Assembly: GCF_019703515.2 (NCBI RefSeq)
Contig: NC_059379.1
Span: 28,300,880 to 28,364,879, forward strand
Direction: 5' to 3'
Source of the DNA: Myxocyprinus asiaticus
Taxonomy: Eukaryota > Chordata > Actinopteri > Cypriniformes > Catostomidae
DNA length: 64,000 bases
This document shows, piece by piece, positions 1 to 11,998 of this stretch. Under the pieces are notes generated by a model. It had not been told where the DNA came from and searched no databases. It saw nothing but the letters and a program-made list of their open reading frames with translations. Made by a program: the position numbers and the translations under genes. The stretch's first letter is position 1. Each line of letters starts with the position of its first letter.

Positions 1-1330
1 AAGATAAGAAGAAGAGGAAAGGGAAAAAGCTTGTTTTTTTGTCCTGCATCTTCTGATGTCAAGCATAGTCAGAGGTTTCTTATGTATTACGTTTACAGCA
101 GTTAGTCACTTAATTTGAAGGGGAAATTTGACTTTGAATCTGAGTGCAACAGACTGTCAGATGATGATTTCTCAACAACATGTTGCCATACTGCAGGGAT
201 TCCATCTTTCTCGAACACATTGAGAAAATAATCATTACCAGCCTACTTCCAAACCTAAATTTTAACATGCAATTAATATGGCTTTTTCACTTACAAAACA
301 ACTAAAAAAAATCACAATATAACAAGTAGATAATTTTCATCAAGCATGCTGCTTATTTTGTATTTTGGTTGAAGTTTTAGAATGTTGAACATGCATTATA
401 TTCCCTATTCAATGAAAGAAGCATTTAAAAACAGGCCTGTGGCTTTGTGAAGTTTAATTAAAACAATCAGTTTGTCCGCAAATGACCTCTCAACAATAGA
501 GTTTGAAGAATCATTTAATTAGACTTGTGGATTATTCTGCTTGGGTGCTTCATAATAAATTGGATCTTTAAAATAAATAACTCGATACACACGGCAAAAA
601 CTGAGCTGTGGCAGCTTAGCAACCAGGGTAATGACAGGCACTCAATGGCATGTCAGAGCAGCCTGCCATTAAAGTTGCAATGAGTTATGCTACATGCTGA
701 AAATGACCCCGGAGACCCCAATACACAATACATAGCCTTCATTATTTGCAACTATTGTATAAGGTGAGAGATTATTCATTCTTCAAGGTAAGCTTGGGGT
801 ATGTTGAGGAATGACAGAAATCATTTAAATCTCTGATGCATACAGAAGTAAAATTGTAATGCTATATTGTACCATATATCAGACTAGGAACTTGACATGA
901 GATACTGATATGCTGCTGAACAGTTGAAGGCACATTGAATTGAACTCAGTCAAAGAAAATCTACTTGTTTAAAAGATGATCAAATTGAACACTGAGATAA
1001 CTACTTTGAAATAAATAATTCTTCTCCAGGTTTCAAAATATGTTTGTCTTGATCCTAGAAAAATCTGTTTACACAACACTTCTAGGCATGAACTCATTCA
1101 CCTATAGCATCACTTGCAGTATAACAGACCATTGACTTTTAGACTATCACCAGGTGCTATTATGTGGCCCACTAATTTTGGCACCTTGCAGGCCATTACA
1201 AGTTGGACATATACAAACAATAAACAAGTTCGGTTTGAATAATTGTTTTAGCCCTTCACAAATCTTGAAATGCTCTAAACCCCTTAAAAGTTTTAAGCGA
1301 AAAATGATTAAATAGCCTATGTTTCATTAA
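1..1330. other. AT-rich non-coding sequence
   Basis: No gene, RNA gene or recognisable repeat is seen in this stretch. All open frames are short and lack family motifs. It lies downstream of sstr2 on the opposite strand sense. Confidence 0.6.
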
Positions 1331-1746
1331 GTGCATTTACATGCACAGCAATCAAAACCCCCTCAAAAATCAGCTTTTCAAGAAAACCGACAACATTTAC
1401 ATGAGATTTGAAATAATTGGGTTATTCTCTGCTTTTGATGTCAAGCCGTAAATAGGCATGAGCACAACACTTGCACACTTTGGATTAGCAGGTAGGAAAA
1501 CCGGCAAAGGTGTTTACATGCAACGCGAAATCAGGGTAATGGGCAAAACTCTAACTGCTTATGACCTTACCCAGATAAAGGAAAGCCATTTAAGGCATTT
1601 GTCAGCTTATTAAGCATAATTAGTATAAAATCGTGCATGTAAATACGCTCATGACAAGTCTCATGTAAATGCTGTTTCCATGCTTTGTCGGATTTATTGA
1701 ATAACCTAGTTATCAGCATATTGGTGTGCTTGTAAACATGCAATTT
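1331..1746. repeat. Probable inverted-repeat MITE
   Basis: The outer parts are imperfect inverted copies of each other: GTGCATTTACATGCAC near 1331 is mirrored by TGTGCTTGTAAACATGCAA near 1725. Inside, ACATTTACATGAGA near 1393 is mirrored by TCTCATGTAAATGC near 1658. There is no coding capacity. This is the form of a non-autonomous DNA transposon; the family is not identified and no target duplication was confirmed. Confidence 0.45.
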
Positions 1747-3499
1747 TCATTCTGCATCATGGCACCTCCAATATTTACATATTATGTAGCTCTGTGAGCG
1801 ACAAATCTTGTTACAGGGGTTTTAAATTAGTTTTTATTTACAAGCAAATAATAGTAGATGAGTTGATTGTACATTCAGGTTGGAGGGTTTGTTGTTAAAG
1901 CTCTATGAATGAATGCACACACACAAACCAAACAGTTTCTACATATCTCTTTCTTTGTCTTTTCAAACAATTATTTACAGTAAGGCACTTAGAACATAAT
2001 TTTATGAATCTTAATTATTTTGCATTTCCTCCAAGTAATGAAAATGCAAAGCAGCTGTTACGATACCATTCTTCATCCTTTGCCACCACAGAAAAGTCCT
2101 AGTTCTGTGTAACATAGATGGTTCCATTATGACAGAGATCATAAATCACAAAGATGGATAAAAGCTGTGTGTCTTTTGTTTAATAATGAGGTATATTTAA
2201 CATTTTGACAAGAACTGCAGTTCAAATTCTGATAATGTATTTGATTTAATACTTTTCTCTGAATAATTTAGTTGAAGCTAAATGAACTGTATGCCCTCGT
2301 GAGTTCTCTTTCATCATTGTCTGTATCATTGCCCCCTTGACCGTCATTTCTACTGTATTACTCAGGTGGGTGAGCAAGGTTGTTTGTTTAACAGCAAAAA
2401 AAAAAAAAAAGAAAAGAGGGCAAACACCCCCCCCCCCTATTGGCTATTTAGCATAGCCAATGTCCATAAGGTGTCTTAATACATCTAAAAACTTTAAAGG
2501 GAACTTTCTCTGGTCTAGGTCATTGAATAATTACAATGTCTTTCTTCCCTACCCCACCCCCTCTCTCTGCATTGAACAGAATGTAAATTTCCTCTCCCAA
2601 AATAAAACTCCACTGGGAACCAGAGGCAAAAATGTATGAGGGAAAATAAATGTAAACAAAAATAACAGATGGCAACCATCAGATTTAGTAAGATATTATA
2701 AGCATAAACATAATTCACAAAATTACAACAAATAACTAGGCCATACAACTTTAAACCTGTTTTTTTTCTTCCAGATGTTGGGTACCTTTTTATATTCTGG
2801 TGATGAGGTTTGCATAACTACATCTTGTCATGCATTACTTACTCATCTACCATTCTGCATTCATCGTCACTGAAAAAGTCTTGAACAATAGTAAGCCTTT
2901 CCTAACTGTACTTGTGGTTCCTTGTAGTGTTTATCTAATGAGAGCAATGATCTTGAATTAGCAATGGACTTTTCTTTTAACTTTAAAGACAATTTTTGGC
3001 ACTGAAGTGAACAAAACACACAACAACACAACAGCTTTAGCATTTTTTCAGACAGTGACCAAGTAAAACGACTACAGATATTTACAGTAAATCACATTCT
3101 TAGCATTTTCTCATCACTACAATTCAGGAGCTCAGTCAGGCTGAGCTGTCAAAAAGGATCTTGTTGTGTTACCTGGTAAGTGATACCAAATGACAGACCA
3201 TGTTAGGACACCCATTACGTCCTAAAAATATGCTTTGAAAAGAGGTTGCTGTCCAAACTAATGGTATACATATGTTAGATATGTAAATATATTAGATACG
3301 TAAAGTTTCATTGTGATCTTAAATGCTAAATCACTCCATAGTTTTTACAATTTAGAATTTGAGAGCTTTTCATTGCAGAGTCTAAAAATATCACTGGACA
3401 AAGGCCAAATTTCACTTTTAGCATTGCTGCAGGACATCTCATCTCAGCAGTGACAAAAGTGATTTTCAGGCCAAGGTCTCTCAAGGCAACAAACCATCC
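1747..3499. other. 3' flank of sstr2, non-coding
   Basis: This contains the untranslated 3' flank of the minus-strand receptor gene. No convincing AATAAA signal on the minus strand was found close to the stop codon, so the transcript end is not placed. An A15-type run and a C13-type run lie at about 2396-2440. No coding sequence is seen. Confidence 0.5.
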
Positions 3500-4639
3500 T
3501 CAGATACTGGTCTGCAAGTCTCCGTTGAGGAGTGCGGCGTTATGTGTTTCCGTCATAACGTCGTTGACCATTCGAGTCCTGTCCTGTCGACTGTCACTGC
3601 GCTCAATCTCATCCAAGCCTCCGACTCTTTTTAGACACAGGACATTTTGGAAACTCTTCTTAAAGTTGTCTGACAGGAAGGCATAGAGGATGGGGTTGGC
3701 ACAGCTGTTTGCGTAACCCAGCACCACCACAAAGTCAAAAGTGCTCTTCAGCACAGATGTGGATGGCACAGTTCCAGTCACAGAGGTCACATTGAATACA
3801 TAGAAAGGTAACCAGCAGAGCACAAAAACCACCACCACAATAGACACCATGCGTGTGACTTTCCGCTCTGAGCGCTTCCTTTTGGTTGAACACACCCGCA
3901 TGCCTGAGGACTTCACCTTAATGACGATGAGCAAGTAGCACAAGGAGATAACTATCAGTGGCAGGAAAAAGCCCAAGAAAAAGGTGTAGAAGATGAAAGC
4001 AGTGTAGTATGTGTTCTGGGGCTCTGGCCACAACATGGTACATGTCCGTGCCTCATTCCTTTTGGTGTTCACACCACTGAAGATCATGATTGGTAGGTTG
4101 ACCAGCAGAGACACACCCCACATGGCCAAACTTATCGCCTTGGCCACACACGGTTTTCGCCATTTAGTGGATTTTATTGGATGCACCACGGCCAGGTAGC
4201 GATCAATGCTCATGACTGTTAGAAAGAAGATGCTGGTGAACTGGTTCATTGAGTCCACAGTTAGGACAACGCGGCAAATAGCGGCTCCAAAGGGCCAGTG
4301 GAGCAGCGCTAGCTGAATGGCAATGAATGGCAAGCTCAGCATGCACAGTACATCTGCTACAGCCAAGTTCAAAATATAGATGTTGGTAACAGTCTTCATC
4401 TTGGCATAGCGCAGGATAACATAGATGACCAGGGCATTACCACAGAGCCCCACCGCACATACCACAAAGTACACAAATGTGATGACTACAGAACTGGTTT
4501 GGTCAAAGCCAGGGTGAGTGCCATTGTGGGGGTAAATCTCCAGGCCAAAGTCAGACTCGTTCCCCGGGAAGAAACTATCATTGAAAAGGGACTCAGGGAG
4601 GGACAGATTGGAAATGGGGATAAACGTCCATGTCTCCAT
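3500..4639 (-). CDS. sstr2: Somatostatin receptor type 2
   Basis: This is a seven-transmembrane plasma-membrane receptor for somatostatin peptides; the family couples to Gi/o to lower cAMP and hormone release. The 379-residue frame is complete from ATG (4637-4639) to TGA. Seen in the protein: N-glycosylation sequons at N11, N20, N27 and N39; TM3 D129 and Q133 and TM6 N283, which are ligand-pocket positions in this family; DRY at 146-148; the C122/C200 disulfide pair; [11 protein letters not shown] in TM7 (309-319); and a palmitoylation-type C335. The C-terminus NGDLQTSI is the SSTR2 signature and a class I PDZ ligand (T-S-I). The coding region is a single exon, as in other vertebrates, and the length fits the family. 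slc39a11 lies divergently to the right, as in mammals. Subtype 2 is well supported by the tail; which teleost duplicate it represents cannot be told. Confidence 0.93.
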   Translation of the reverse strand: METWTFIPISNLSLPESLFNDSFFPGNESDFGLEIYPHNGTHPGFDQTSSVVITFVYFVVCAVGLCGNALVIYVILRYAKMKTVTNIYILNLAVADVLCMLSLPFIAIQLALLHWPFGAAICRVVLTVDSMNQFTSIFFLTVMSIDRYLAVVHPIKSTKWRKPCVAKAISLAMWGVSLLVNLPIMIFSGVNTKRNEARTCTMLWPEPQNTYYTAFIFYTFFLGFFLPLIVISLCYLLIVIKVKSSGMRVCSTKRKRSERKVTRMVSIVVVVFVLCWLPFYVFNVTSVTGTVPSTSVLKSTFDFVVVLGYANSCANPILYAFLSDNFKKSFQNVLCLKRVGGLDEIERSDSRQDRTRMVNDVMTETHNAALLNGDLQTSI

Positions 4640-4699
4640 TTTGGCTGTGTTTATACAGAGGTCTTACAAAGATAGAGTCCACAGTTTAACATGAAACCT
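4640..4699 (-). other. sstr2 5' UTR with candidate splice acceptor
   Basis: Reading on the minus strand, a pyrimidine-rich stretch followed by ACACACAG ends at 4698, giving a candidate 3' splice site 58 bases before the ATG. Mammalian SSTR2 has 5' non-coding exons, so an upstream intron is plausible. This is inference from sequence only. Confidence 0.4.
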
Positions 4700-5022
4700 G
4701 TGTGTATTTTTGGGAAGAAAGAAAATACGAGTTAACAACCAAGCTCATCTTCTTCTGCTTTTCACACCTACCTACTGGATGTATTTCCTATTCTGTATAA
4801 CACACTTGTTGGTTTTAAAAAGCATTTCTGAAATCATCCAAAGCCATAGAGAAATCTGACATATGGCAATATGTTGTAAAACACATGTGTATATGAAATA
4901 TATCTTCATGTATGGTTTTCACTTAAATAAAAAAGTCACATACTTGTACTTATATGGTTTGTTTTCGTATGTATGTAACATATACTGTATTTTCCCCAAA
5001 TACTAGTGGAATGTGTACCAAA

Positions 5023-5056
<34 letters not shown>

Positions 5057-6202
5057 CATGTATCAGATTTCTGTATCTGATGTCACATTAGCATCATGTA
5101 CTTGAAAATTACAAGTATATATCAAATGTATATAAAATTAAGTAAAGTTATATCCAATTTTACTACTTCGTTGCCATGACAACATAAAGCTGTAAACCCT
5201 CAACCACCTAAACCCTCAACCACGACGATTTAGGTAACTTTACAGCTCAAATAATACAATAGTTTCAACAGAAGAATGAATGTAAGTGCTTTTATAAAAC
5301 TATATGCTTCACTCTCCTCCCTTCAAACCCTGAAAATATTGGACCCATTCGCTCTCATTGTAAGTGCCTCGCAGCAACCATGATTTTTTTCCTCTTTTTA
5401 TTTATTTATTTATTTTTTTTTTAATAATTTATTTATTTATTTTTTTTTGTGTTAATCAACATTATGCCACAAATGCTGTCAAATGAGCTTAACTTGTATT
5501 GAACCCGGAACATTCATTTAATTCAAAAGTAATTGTTTTGTTAACAGGAATATATCATATAATGCTATATGTTTCACTTGTTCTGCATTTTTAAGGTCAC
5601 ATGCTGGATTGTCAATATTGCTTGGTTTATTCTGCAACTTTGGACAAACAAGGACTTTACCTTGTCTGTCTGAATTATACAGCCCATTGACTTTTGCCTT
5701 AGCAAATATTGGTTTAATCGATCTTTATTAAACAAATATTGGACATTTTTATTCAGTGCAACAGAAGATTGATATTTTGCTAGGGCTCACACATGAATGC
5801 TCAAATGAGTCAATTAATATCCAAGTGGAGTACTGCAGTCTTGTTAAGGCATTAGATTAGGCTACATCATTCAAATCGTGTCGGTCTCCATCCTACGCAA
5901 TATTAATGGAAAACCTAGAGAGAACATCTCTACAGAAACCCTGCAGGGTTCAATCAAAACTTTCAAAGAGCCTCGATGGATTGGTCCCGTTATATCCATT
6001 TAAAGGCATTAAATAGTCTTATTACAACGGAAATGGGACGTCTGTATTTCAGTAGAAGCAGAAATAATTATTTCTTGTCCATTCACACTCATATTATTAG
6101 CCAATCACTGGAAGAGTTAGAGTGATATCATTGGTTAACAATTTTCACAAAATAATCAAATAAACAACTAAATTAGACATTCCTCCTTTTTACATTCGTT
6201 AT
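4700..6202. other. Non-coding, likely sstr2 5' intron or flank
   Basis: No coding signal is seen. Contains a (TA)n run and (TTTA)n-rich low-complexity sequence near 5393-5445. If the acceptor near 4698 is used, this would be intronic. Confidence 0.4.
5026..5053. repeat. (TA)n microsatellite
   Basis: An uninterrupted AT dinucleotide run of 28 bases, seen directly. Confidence 0.95.
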
Positions 6203-6392
6203 TATAAAATTTATTTTATCCATTTGAAAATACCCACCTTCTGGTCCAACGAATTTGCCGAAACAGTCGTTTATATATATATATATGATTATGATATATA
6301 TATATGATATATATATATATATAAACGACTGTTTCGGCAAATTCGTTGGACCAGAAGGTGGGTATTTTCAAATGGATAAAATAAATTTTATA
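6203..6392. repeat. Perfect 84-bp-arm palindrome
   Basis: Bases 6203-6286 are the exact reverse complement of 6309-6392, checked base by base, with a 22-base AT-rich spacer. The arms hold non-repetitive sequence such as CTGGTCCAACGAATTTGCCG and end in (TA)n at the loop. It lies 1.6 kb upstream of the sstr2 ATG, probably inside its transcribed 5' region. It could be a recent foldback duplication, a hairpin-RNA source or an assembly artefact. Confidence 0.97.
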
Positions 6393-6879
6393 TTATATAT
6401 ATATTATTATTATTATTATTATTAATGTTTTAAATAATTTCAATTTTATTTTAGAATATGAAAAGAAGAAGTCATATCGCAAACAGTACACTACCAACTG
6501 GCTACTTGACAAGAATGTAGTCATTTAGTGATTGTACTAATGTATAATTTTGCCTTATCACATTCATGATTTACCTGTATTTATGGAACATCTTTGGAAA
6601 TCCATTCCTACAATAATAGTTTAACATGTTTCCATTGGTCACCGTAATATTAGCGTAGACCTGCACGAGCAAGTGCGAAATCCAACTCAGAATAAACGAC
6701 ACTCCGACTTCACACCTGCTCATAAAACCGCGTGTGTCCGTTTGTGCGTCAGGACCGGCAGATCCCCTCAAATAATAAATGTCCGATAATTTCACTGTTA
6801 TTCCTGCAGCACATAAACTAAGACACCTGTTAGGATATCAATGGCAACCGTAAACGTGATGCAACTTAAAACTGGAGAA
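6393..6879. other. Non-coding, candidate sstr2 5' exon region
   Basis: A short (ATT)n run lies at about 6402-6424. On the minus strand a donor-like CAG|GTAAAT is seen at 6575/6574, which could end a non-coding first exon running from the GC-rich segment to the right. The 74-codon minus-strand frame at 6571-6795 has no family motif and is not called as a gene. Confidence 0.3.
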
Positions 6880-7125
6880 ACGAAAATAACGGAACGTCGA
6901 ATGCTGTAGTCGAATTCCTTTGGGGTTTTTTCAGTCACAGAGGGTCAGTGAGACCCTTGCACGCTGAGAGCAAAGAGCGCGTGTTGCCGTGTTCTGCTTG
7001 AGCGCGAGAGTGAGTGCAGCTTCCCGCTCTGCGTGCAGATGGAGCTACTGATCCGCCGACGCGCGCTTCCCGCCCTCACTGGTCAGACGCTTCTTGATAT
7101 AGGCTGCGTCACGAAGGAGATACAT
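6880..7125 (-). promoter_or_regulatory. Candidate sstr2 promoter / small CpG-rich island
   Basis: In an otherwise AT-rich region this segment is CpG-dense (for example GACGCGCGC near 7058). On the minus strand it has a TATA-like TATATC at 7096-7101, a CRE-like GTGACGCA just upstream and a GGGCGGG box at 7069-7075. Orientation and place suit a first-exon promoter for sstr2. This is inferred from composition and motifs only. Confidence 0.4.
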
Positions 7126-9010
7126 TAATCTAAACGACGTGAAAGGCTATATTCAGATGTTTTTGCTGTGTGGTCTTGATAAGGATAAGGGAATATGGCA
7201 GAGGTTTAAAATAGCTATTTAAATCAATCCCAAAAAACATGTTCAATATTAGATAAGATTAAAATAAACCTGTGTGGGAATCATTTTAAAGAATTTTAAG
7301 GGTCATATCATGAGGAATTACATTTTCCACAATCTTTTGGGATAAAATAGCTTAATCAAAACAGACTGCAACCTTCAAACTCAAAACTTCCTCCCAAGTC
7401 CAGAAACACCACTCATTGGAAACAAGCTGCAAAAACAACTCATTCTGATCATCCTGACATCCGCAGATGAATACAAGGTGTTCTAATGTACCTGAAAAAA
7501 AGGTATTTGTTAGTAATTCCCATTCATCTCATTGGCAGTTGCTTGCTTGGTGCATTCAGCCCTGGCATATGCAACTTGGATGCTGATATCTTTGCTACAT
7601 GGGCACTCAGGTCTGGATCCACTAGAAAATGATGTCCTGAAAACTTTGATTAGCCAATGGCCCCACAGGTGCACAGTCCAAAGCCCTTCAATAGTGACTC
7701 TCCTGGAGATGCTTAAACTGTACTGTATGTGCAGTAGACAGGGAAATCTATTTTATGTTGTTTGCCCTCCAAACAATAAGTCAGTGAAACATATACCCTA
7801 CAATAATGACATGTTTGTGATTTATATGTTGCTCGCAAAATTATTTATTATGTCAGAATTGGGTTGTCACGCTACCATCATTATATCTTATGATACTATA
7901 CCAGCTTAAGTATCACAATACCAAGTAGTATAATGATACTACTCATTTTGTTTCTTAAGAAATAATAATTAAATCAGGGCAGTGAGTATTCTGTTATAGC
8001 CTAGTGTTAATTCTTTACAGTGTATACAAAGACAATGTAACAATTTCAAATCAACCAAATAAAAGTCATGAAGAAAAATAGCATGAAAAGCTTACATTTA
8101 TTGTAAAGTGATCAGCAATTGTTTTCATAATATTCTTTTTATAATTATTATTGAATAATATATGACACTAACCTTGTTGATGCATGGAGCTAAAGCCTGA
8201 AGTCTGATGATGTTCTATTTTCAATTTGTGAGTGGTAAATAAAACTCTGGGTTTCCAAGACCATGTCATGTGATTATAGCCATGTATAGCATTAGCTATT
8301 AGCATTAATGTCATGAATGCAGTAGGGTAAACATGACAAATTACATATTATCTACTGCATATATCTTAGTTTCAATCATAATAGAGTGATTAAAACAGCT
8401 TCTTTTACTGATCCTATGTAGATTTCATTCATAGAATGAGGCAGAAAGCAGATTATTTATAGAATATCCAATATGACAGCTGGGTGAATAGAACTCACAC
8501 CATATGTGAACTTGGCAACTGTAGTTTGAAAGATCTTCAGAAATTGGTCTGTGCTTACCAAAATTCTAACTACTGTTCCCACTGGCCAGAGCAGAAAGTG
8601 TTTTTGAATATAAAGGCACGGGTGAGCTCCAGTTTCTGGGTGAAATGTCCACAGAGGGGTGACAAAAGCAAGTTGCTTTTAATTTTCAATGATGTAAACC
8701 AGTGAAGCAGAATGCATGTTTTATTAACTCTACCCCCAAACCCAACCTATATCTAACCATCAGTGGAGTAATAGGGTATCTTAAAAAGAAAATGGAACCA
8801 CCAAATGGTGCTCGTCATTGATTGTGAATGTGATTACTTCTTGGGTTCACATGGTACATGAACCCAGGTCTATGACACTGTTGAACCAATGTGCATTCAG
8901 TTGACCACAGGAGAAGGTAAACATACTTGAACAGTCACTGATGAAAAATGTCTGATTGGATATGGTGCTTGTCAGTAACTTGGCAGAACAGGGTCGATGT
9001 CAGTGTAAAG
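7126..9010. other. Intergenic, no feature recognised
   Basis: Open frames here (such as 7532-7909) show no recognisable domain. No RNA gene or clear repeat boundary is seen. Confidence 0.5.
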
Positions 9011-10008
9011 TTTTTATCCTTTTGATCTTTCATTCAAAAAATTTACAAGAATCTAACCTTTAATTGAAGTAGAACAATTGAAAGAGGATTTCATTATTAA
9101 ATAAATATTTTTCTCCAAAACACGTTGGTCATATTTACTGTCATCCCTAGAAATTCTTATGAGTAAAATATATCTGAAGTATATTCACCTTCATATTTTG
9201 CATTTTTAGTGCACCTGGGTGACTATGAACATGAAATTGTTCAGCCATGACTTCCTGTTTCACAGGGGTATAAATATGAGGTAACACACAGGCCAAATTC
9301 CCTTAATCATCAATCACAGTGGGTTATACTAAAGAATATAGTTCTGATGTGCGGCAAAAGGTTGTTGAGCTTCACAAAATGAGAAGTGACTGTAAGAAAA
9401 TAGCCAAAGCATTGAAAATGCCCATTTCCACCATCAGCACAATAATGAACAAGTTCTAATCAACTGGAGATCTTAAGAATTGGCCTGGAAAAGGACGTGT
9501 GTCTATATTGTCTCCATGCACAGTGAGGAGGATGGTTCAAGTGGCCACAAAATCAAGGTTCTGTCATGGCCATCCCAGTCCCCTGACCTGAACACCATAG
9601 AACATTTGTGGGGTGAATTGAAGAGGAGAGTCCACCAACATGGACCCCTGAATTTAAAGGATCTCTAGAGATTCTGTATGGAGGAATGGTCTCAGATCCC
9701 TTGCCAGGTGTTCTCCAACCTCATTAGGCATTATAAGGGAAGACTCAGAGCTGTTATCTTGGCAAAGGGAGGCTGTAAAAAGTATTGAATAAAAGGGTGC
9801 CAATAATTATTGGCAATACATTTTGGGGAAAAATATTTATGTAATAATGAGGTATTTCCCCTTTTCAATTGTTTTACTTAAATTAAAGGTTAGATTTTTG
9901 TAAAACATTTTTAATGAAAGATCAAAAGGATAAACAATGCAGATTTTTTTTCACAGCCTTCTTTGCTGATATTTACCATGGGTGCCATTATTTTTGGCCA
10001 CTACTGTA
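9011..10008 (+). mobile_element. Decayed Tc1/mariner element with long inverted repeats
   Basis: About 110 bases at 9011-9120 (TTTTTATCCTTTTGATCTTTCATT...) are the imperfect reverse complement of 9821-9934. The right end carries GGGTGCCATTATTTTTGGCC and ends in CTACTGTA, the usual outer end of a fish Tc1 family next to a TA. The left outer end is missing, so the element is truncated on the left. It encloses a broken transposase. Confidence 0.85.
9331..9668 (+). pseudogene. Internally deleted Tc1 transposase remnant
   Basis: The 5' part (about 9331-9459) translates to a paired-like helix-turn-helix start with a pattern of the type VVELHKMRSDCKKIAKALKM, broken by a stop near 9457. It then jumps to the end of the DDE catalytic domain: [18 protein letters not shown] (within 9480-9668), which holds the last catalytic acidic residue (E in NTIEHLW). 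The central catalytic part with the first two aspartates is deleted. It cannot encode an active enzyme. Family is certain from the motifs. Confidence 0.85.
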
Positions 10009-11171
10009 GATTTAAGTGTTTGACTCTTTGAATCAAATGAATGTTTTAGGGGAGAAAATGATATTAACTACCACATATACAACCTTACTTGCGGTACTAT
10101 CGTATTTACGCATAAATTGAAAACATATCTTGAAACTTGAAAAAACATGTCTCAAGATCCCTGGATTCGGAATTGAGCTCCGTTCAGCTGTGTTTGAATG
10201 CAAGAATGAGTTTGCATCTTGTGCTTTCACTAGTGTCAAGCAAGCCTGAGGGTGGTTTGTTCTCGGAGTTTTGCTTACTGCCCAATGCTGAAAACAGGTG
10301 ATACTTCAAGCTTGAATTTCCTGATGGTAGGAATATTCCATATTATGGTACAAGGACATGGTTAATTGCATTATTTTTTTAAACATGATATTATTTACCA
10401 AATTAATCACACTGAATTAACATGGTAACTTTACAGCCCTTAAATATACACTAGATAAAGTTTCCTGACAGAAGGAATTTTTTTTTTTCAGCTCGATTAT
10501 TGTTTTCATGGAAATGCAGGCCCTAAAACCTTCAGTTGGTTATGGTATTTTGGGTTTTACCATGACTGAGAACTTGAATCCTAAAGAAAAGAAAGAACAA
10601 GTCAACACACCAGTGGGCCTTCACCTCTAACAGCATTTAGTCAACAAAGAGACTCTGAAACTGAAAATATATAGTATAGTGTTAAAGGTCAATGGCTGAT
10701 AAGCCACGAAAAGCCTTGATGGAAGGTAAACTGTTTCAGAGACAATAAACAGACACAAACTGAAAAAGGGGGGACATTTCATGAAAATCTTTAATGATTT
10801 AACAAAAATATACTGTATATGGAAAAAGATCCCTCATGATGAATCGTTATGAAAGAGTTCAAATTTGTGTGAATATTTCTCCTATTTCACAACTTATTAA
10901 TATGCTGAATCATTATGCCAGGTAAGAGGAGAGGCATAGTCTCAAATTGAGCTCTTTTTATTGATAATCCCCAAAAAACACAACTCTTCCTGTGCCTAAA
11001 AAAAGAAAAATCTCTAGTCCTACTTTTTATTTATTTATTTATTTTTATTTTTATATTTATTGCTAGTCCTACTTGAATAAAATGTAAAAGAGAAGTTTGC
11101 CATTTTGATGTATTTAATTTCTAAGTGAAGCCATGTAGAAACATCTTAAGTTACTAGCTTTAAAAAGGGCA
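10009..11171. other. Intergenic, low-complexity tract only
   Basis: No gene seen. A (TTTA)n-like tract near 11024-11060 is flanked by direct copies of CTAGTCCTACTT (about 11014 and 11063), as if a short T/A-rich piece had been duplicated in. Confidence 0.5.
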
Positions 11172-11360
11172 GTTCCCTATCTGTCACTCACTCGACGTTG
11201 TGTCAATGTAGTGACACTAGGGGTCACTCTTGGGAGCCCCTAACACCTCTGATCTTTGAAAAAAGGCCAATGGGAATTGGCGAGTGGAATTTGCATGCCA
11301 CTCCCCTGGACATACGGGTATAAAAGGAGCTGGCTCGCAACCACTCATTCAGATTTTCTC
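11172..11360 (+). repeat. DIRS copy 1 left inverted terminal repeat
   Basis: Starts GTTCCCTATCTGTCACTCAC. The stretch from ACTCTTGGGAGCCCC through GGTATAAAAGGAGCTGG to CACTCATTCAG is repeated in reverse complement at about 15510-15650. It carries the element's promoter. Confidence 0.9.
11267..11326 (+). promoter_or_regulatory. DIRS promoter: CCAAT, octamer, TATA
   Basis: CCAAT at 11267-11271, the octamer ATTTGCAT at 11289-11296 and TATAAAAG at 11319-11326 are seen in this order within 60 bases. The same order and spacing occur in DIRS copy 2, so the layout is conserved between copies. Confidence 0.7.
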
Positions 11361-11539
11361 TTCGGAGCCGAACGGTTGTGCTCAGTGGGCTGAATTCCTC
11401 CACTGCCTGTACTCACCTCAGTCTGCTGGATTTTATGGCGCATTTCAGCGGCTTCTCCCCCTCTGCACCCATGGAGTGCAGAGAACGACCCTGGGCGCTT
11501 CGGCAAACTAAAAGAATATATTCTCTAGAAGAGTATATG

Positions 11540-11998
11540 CTTGCCCGGGCGGTTGTGAGCGTTGGGCTAGAGTGGAACCCTCCACTCTCCCCTGAACCCT
11601 CGTGGCTCGATGATTGGTTCCTGGGCCCAGAGTGCCGCTCACGGCCCCGCCCCGGTCCCTTTCTTTCCGGAGGTGCATGAGGAGCTGACGAGATCGTGGA
11701 GGGCACCTTTTACTACCCGATCCCAGTCTTTCAGCTCCCCGCTCTCACTACCCTCGATAGTGGGGCGGCCAGGGGGTATTCAGTGATTCCCCAGGTGGAT
11801 AAGGCGCTCGCGGTGCACTTGTGCCTGCAGAGCGCCGCCACCTGGCGTGGTCGCCCAAAGCTCCCGTACAGGGCCTGTAGGTTTACGTCATCTCTGGCGA
11901 CTAAGGCCTAAGGTGCCGCTGGACAAGCCTCCTCCGCCCTGCACGTCATGGCTCTCCTGCAGGTACACCAAGCCACGGCACTAAAAGAACTGCGAGAT
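11540..11998 (+). pseudogene. DIRS copy 1 gag remnant
   Basis: Fragments match the gag of copy 2: SVGLEWNPPLSPEP near 11559-11600, then ALTTLDSGAARGY near 11742-11780 and the segment ending MALLQVHQATALKEL at 11948-11992. They lie in different frames with stops between. The Cys/His-rich N-terminal part seen in copy 2 is missing. At about 11993 the frame jumps into the reverse-transcriptase N-terminal region, so roughly 1.2 kb present in copy 2 is deleted here. Confidence 0.8.

Noticed and set aside
7532..7909. A 125-codon open frame
   Set aside because: No homology, no splice or promoter context and ordinary composition for chance.
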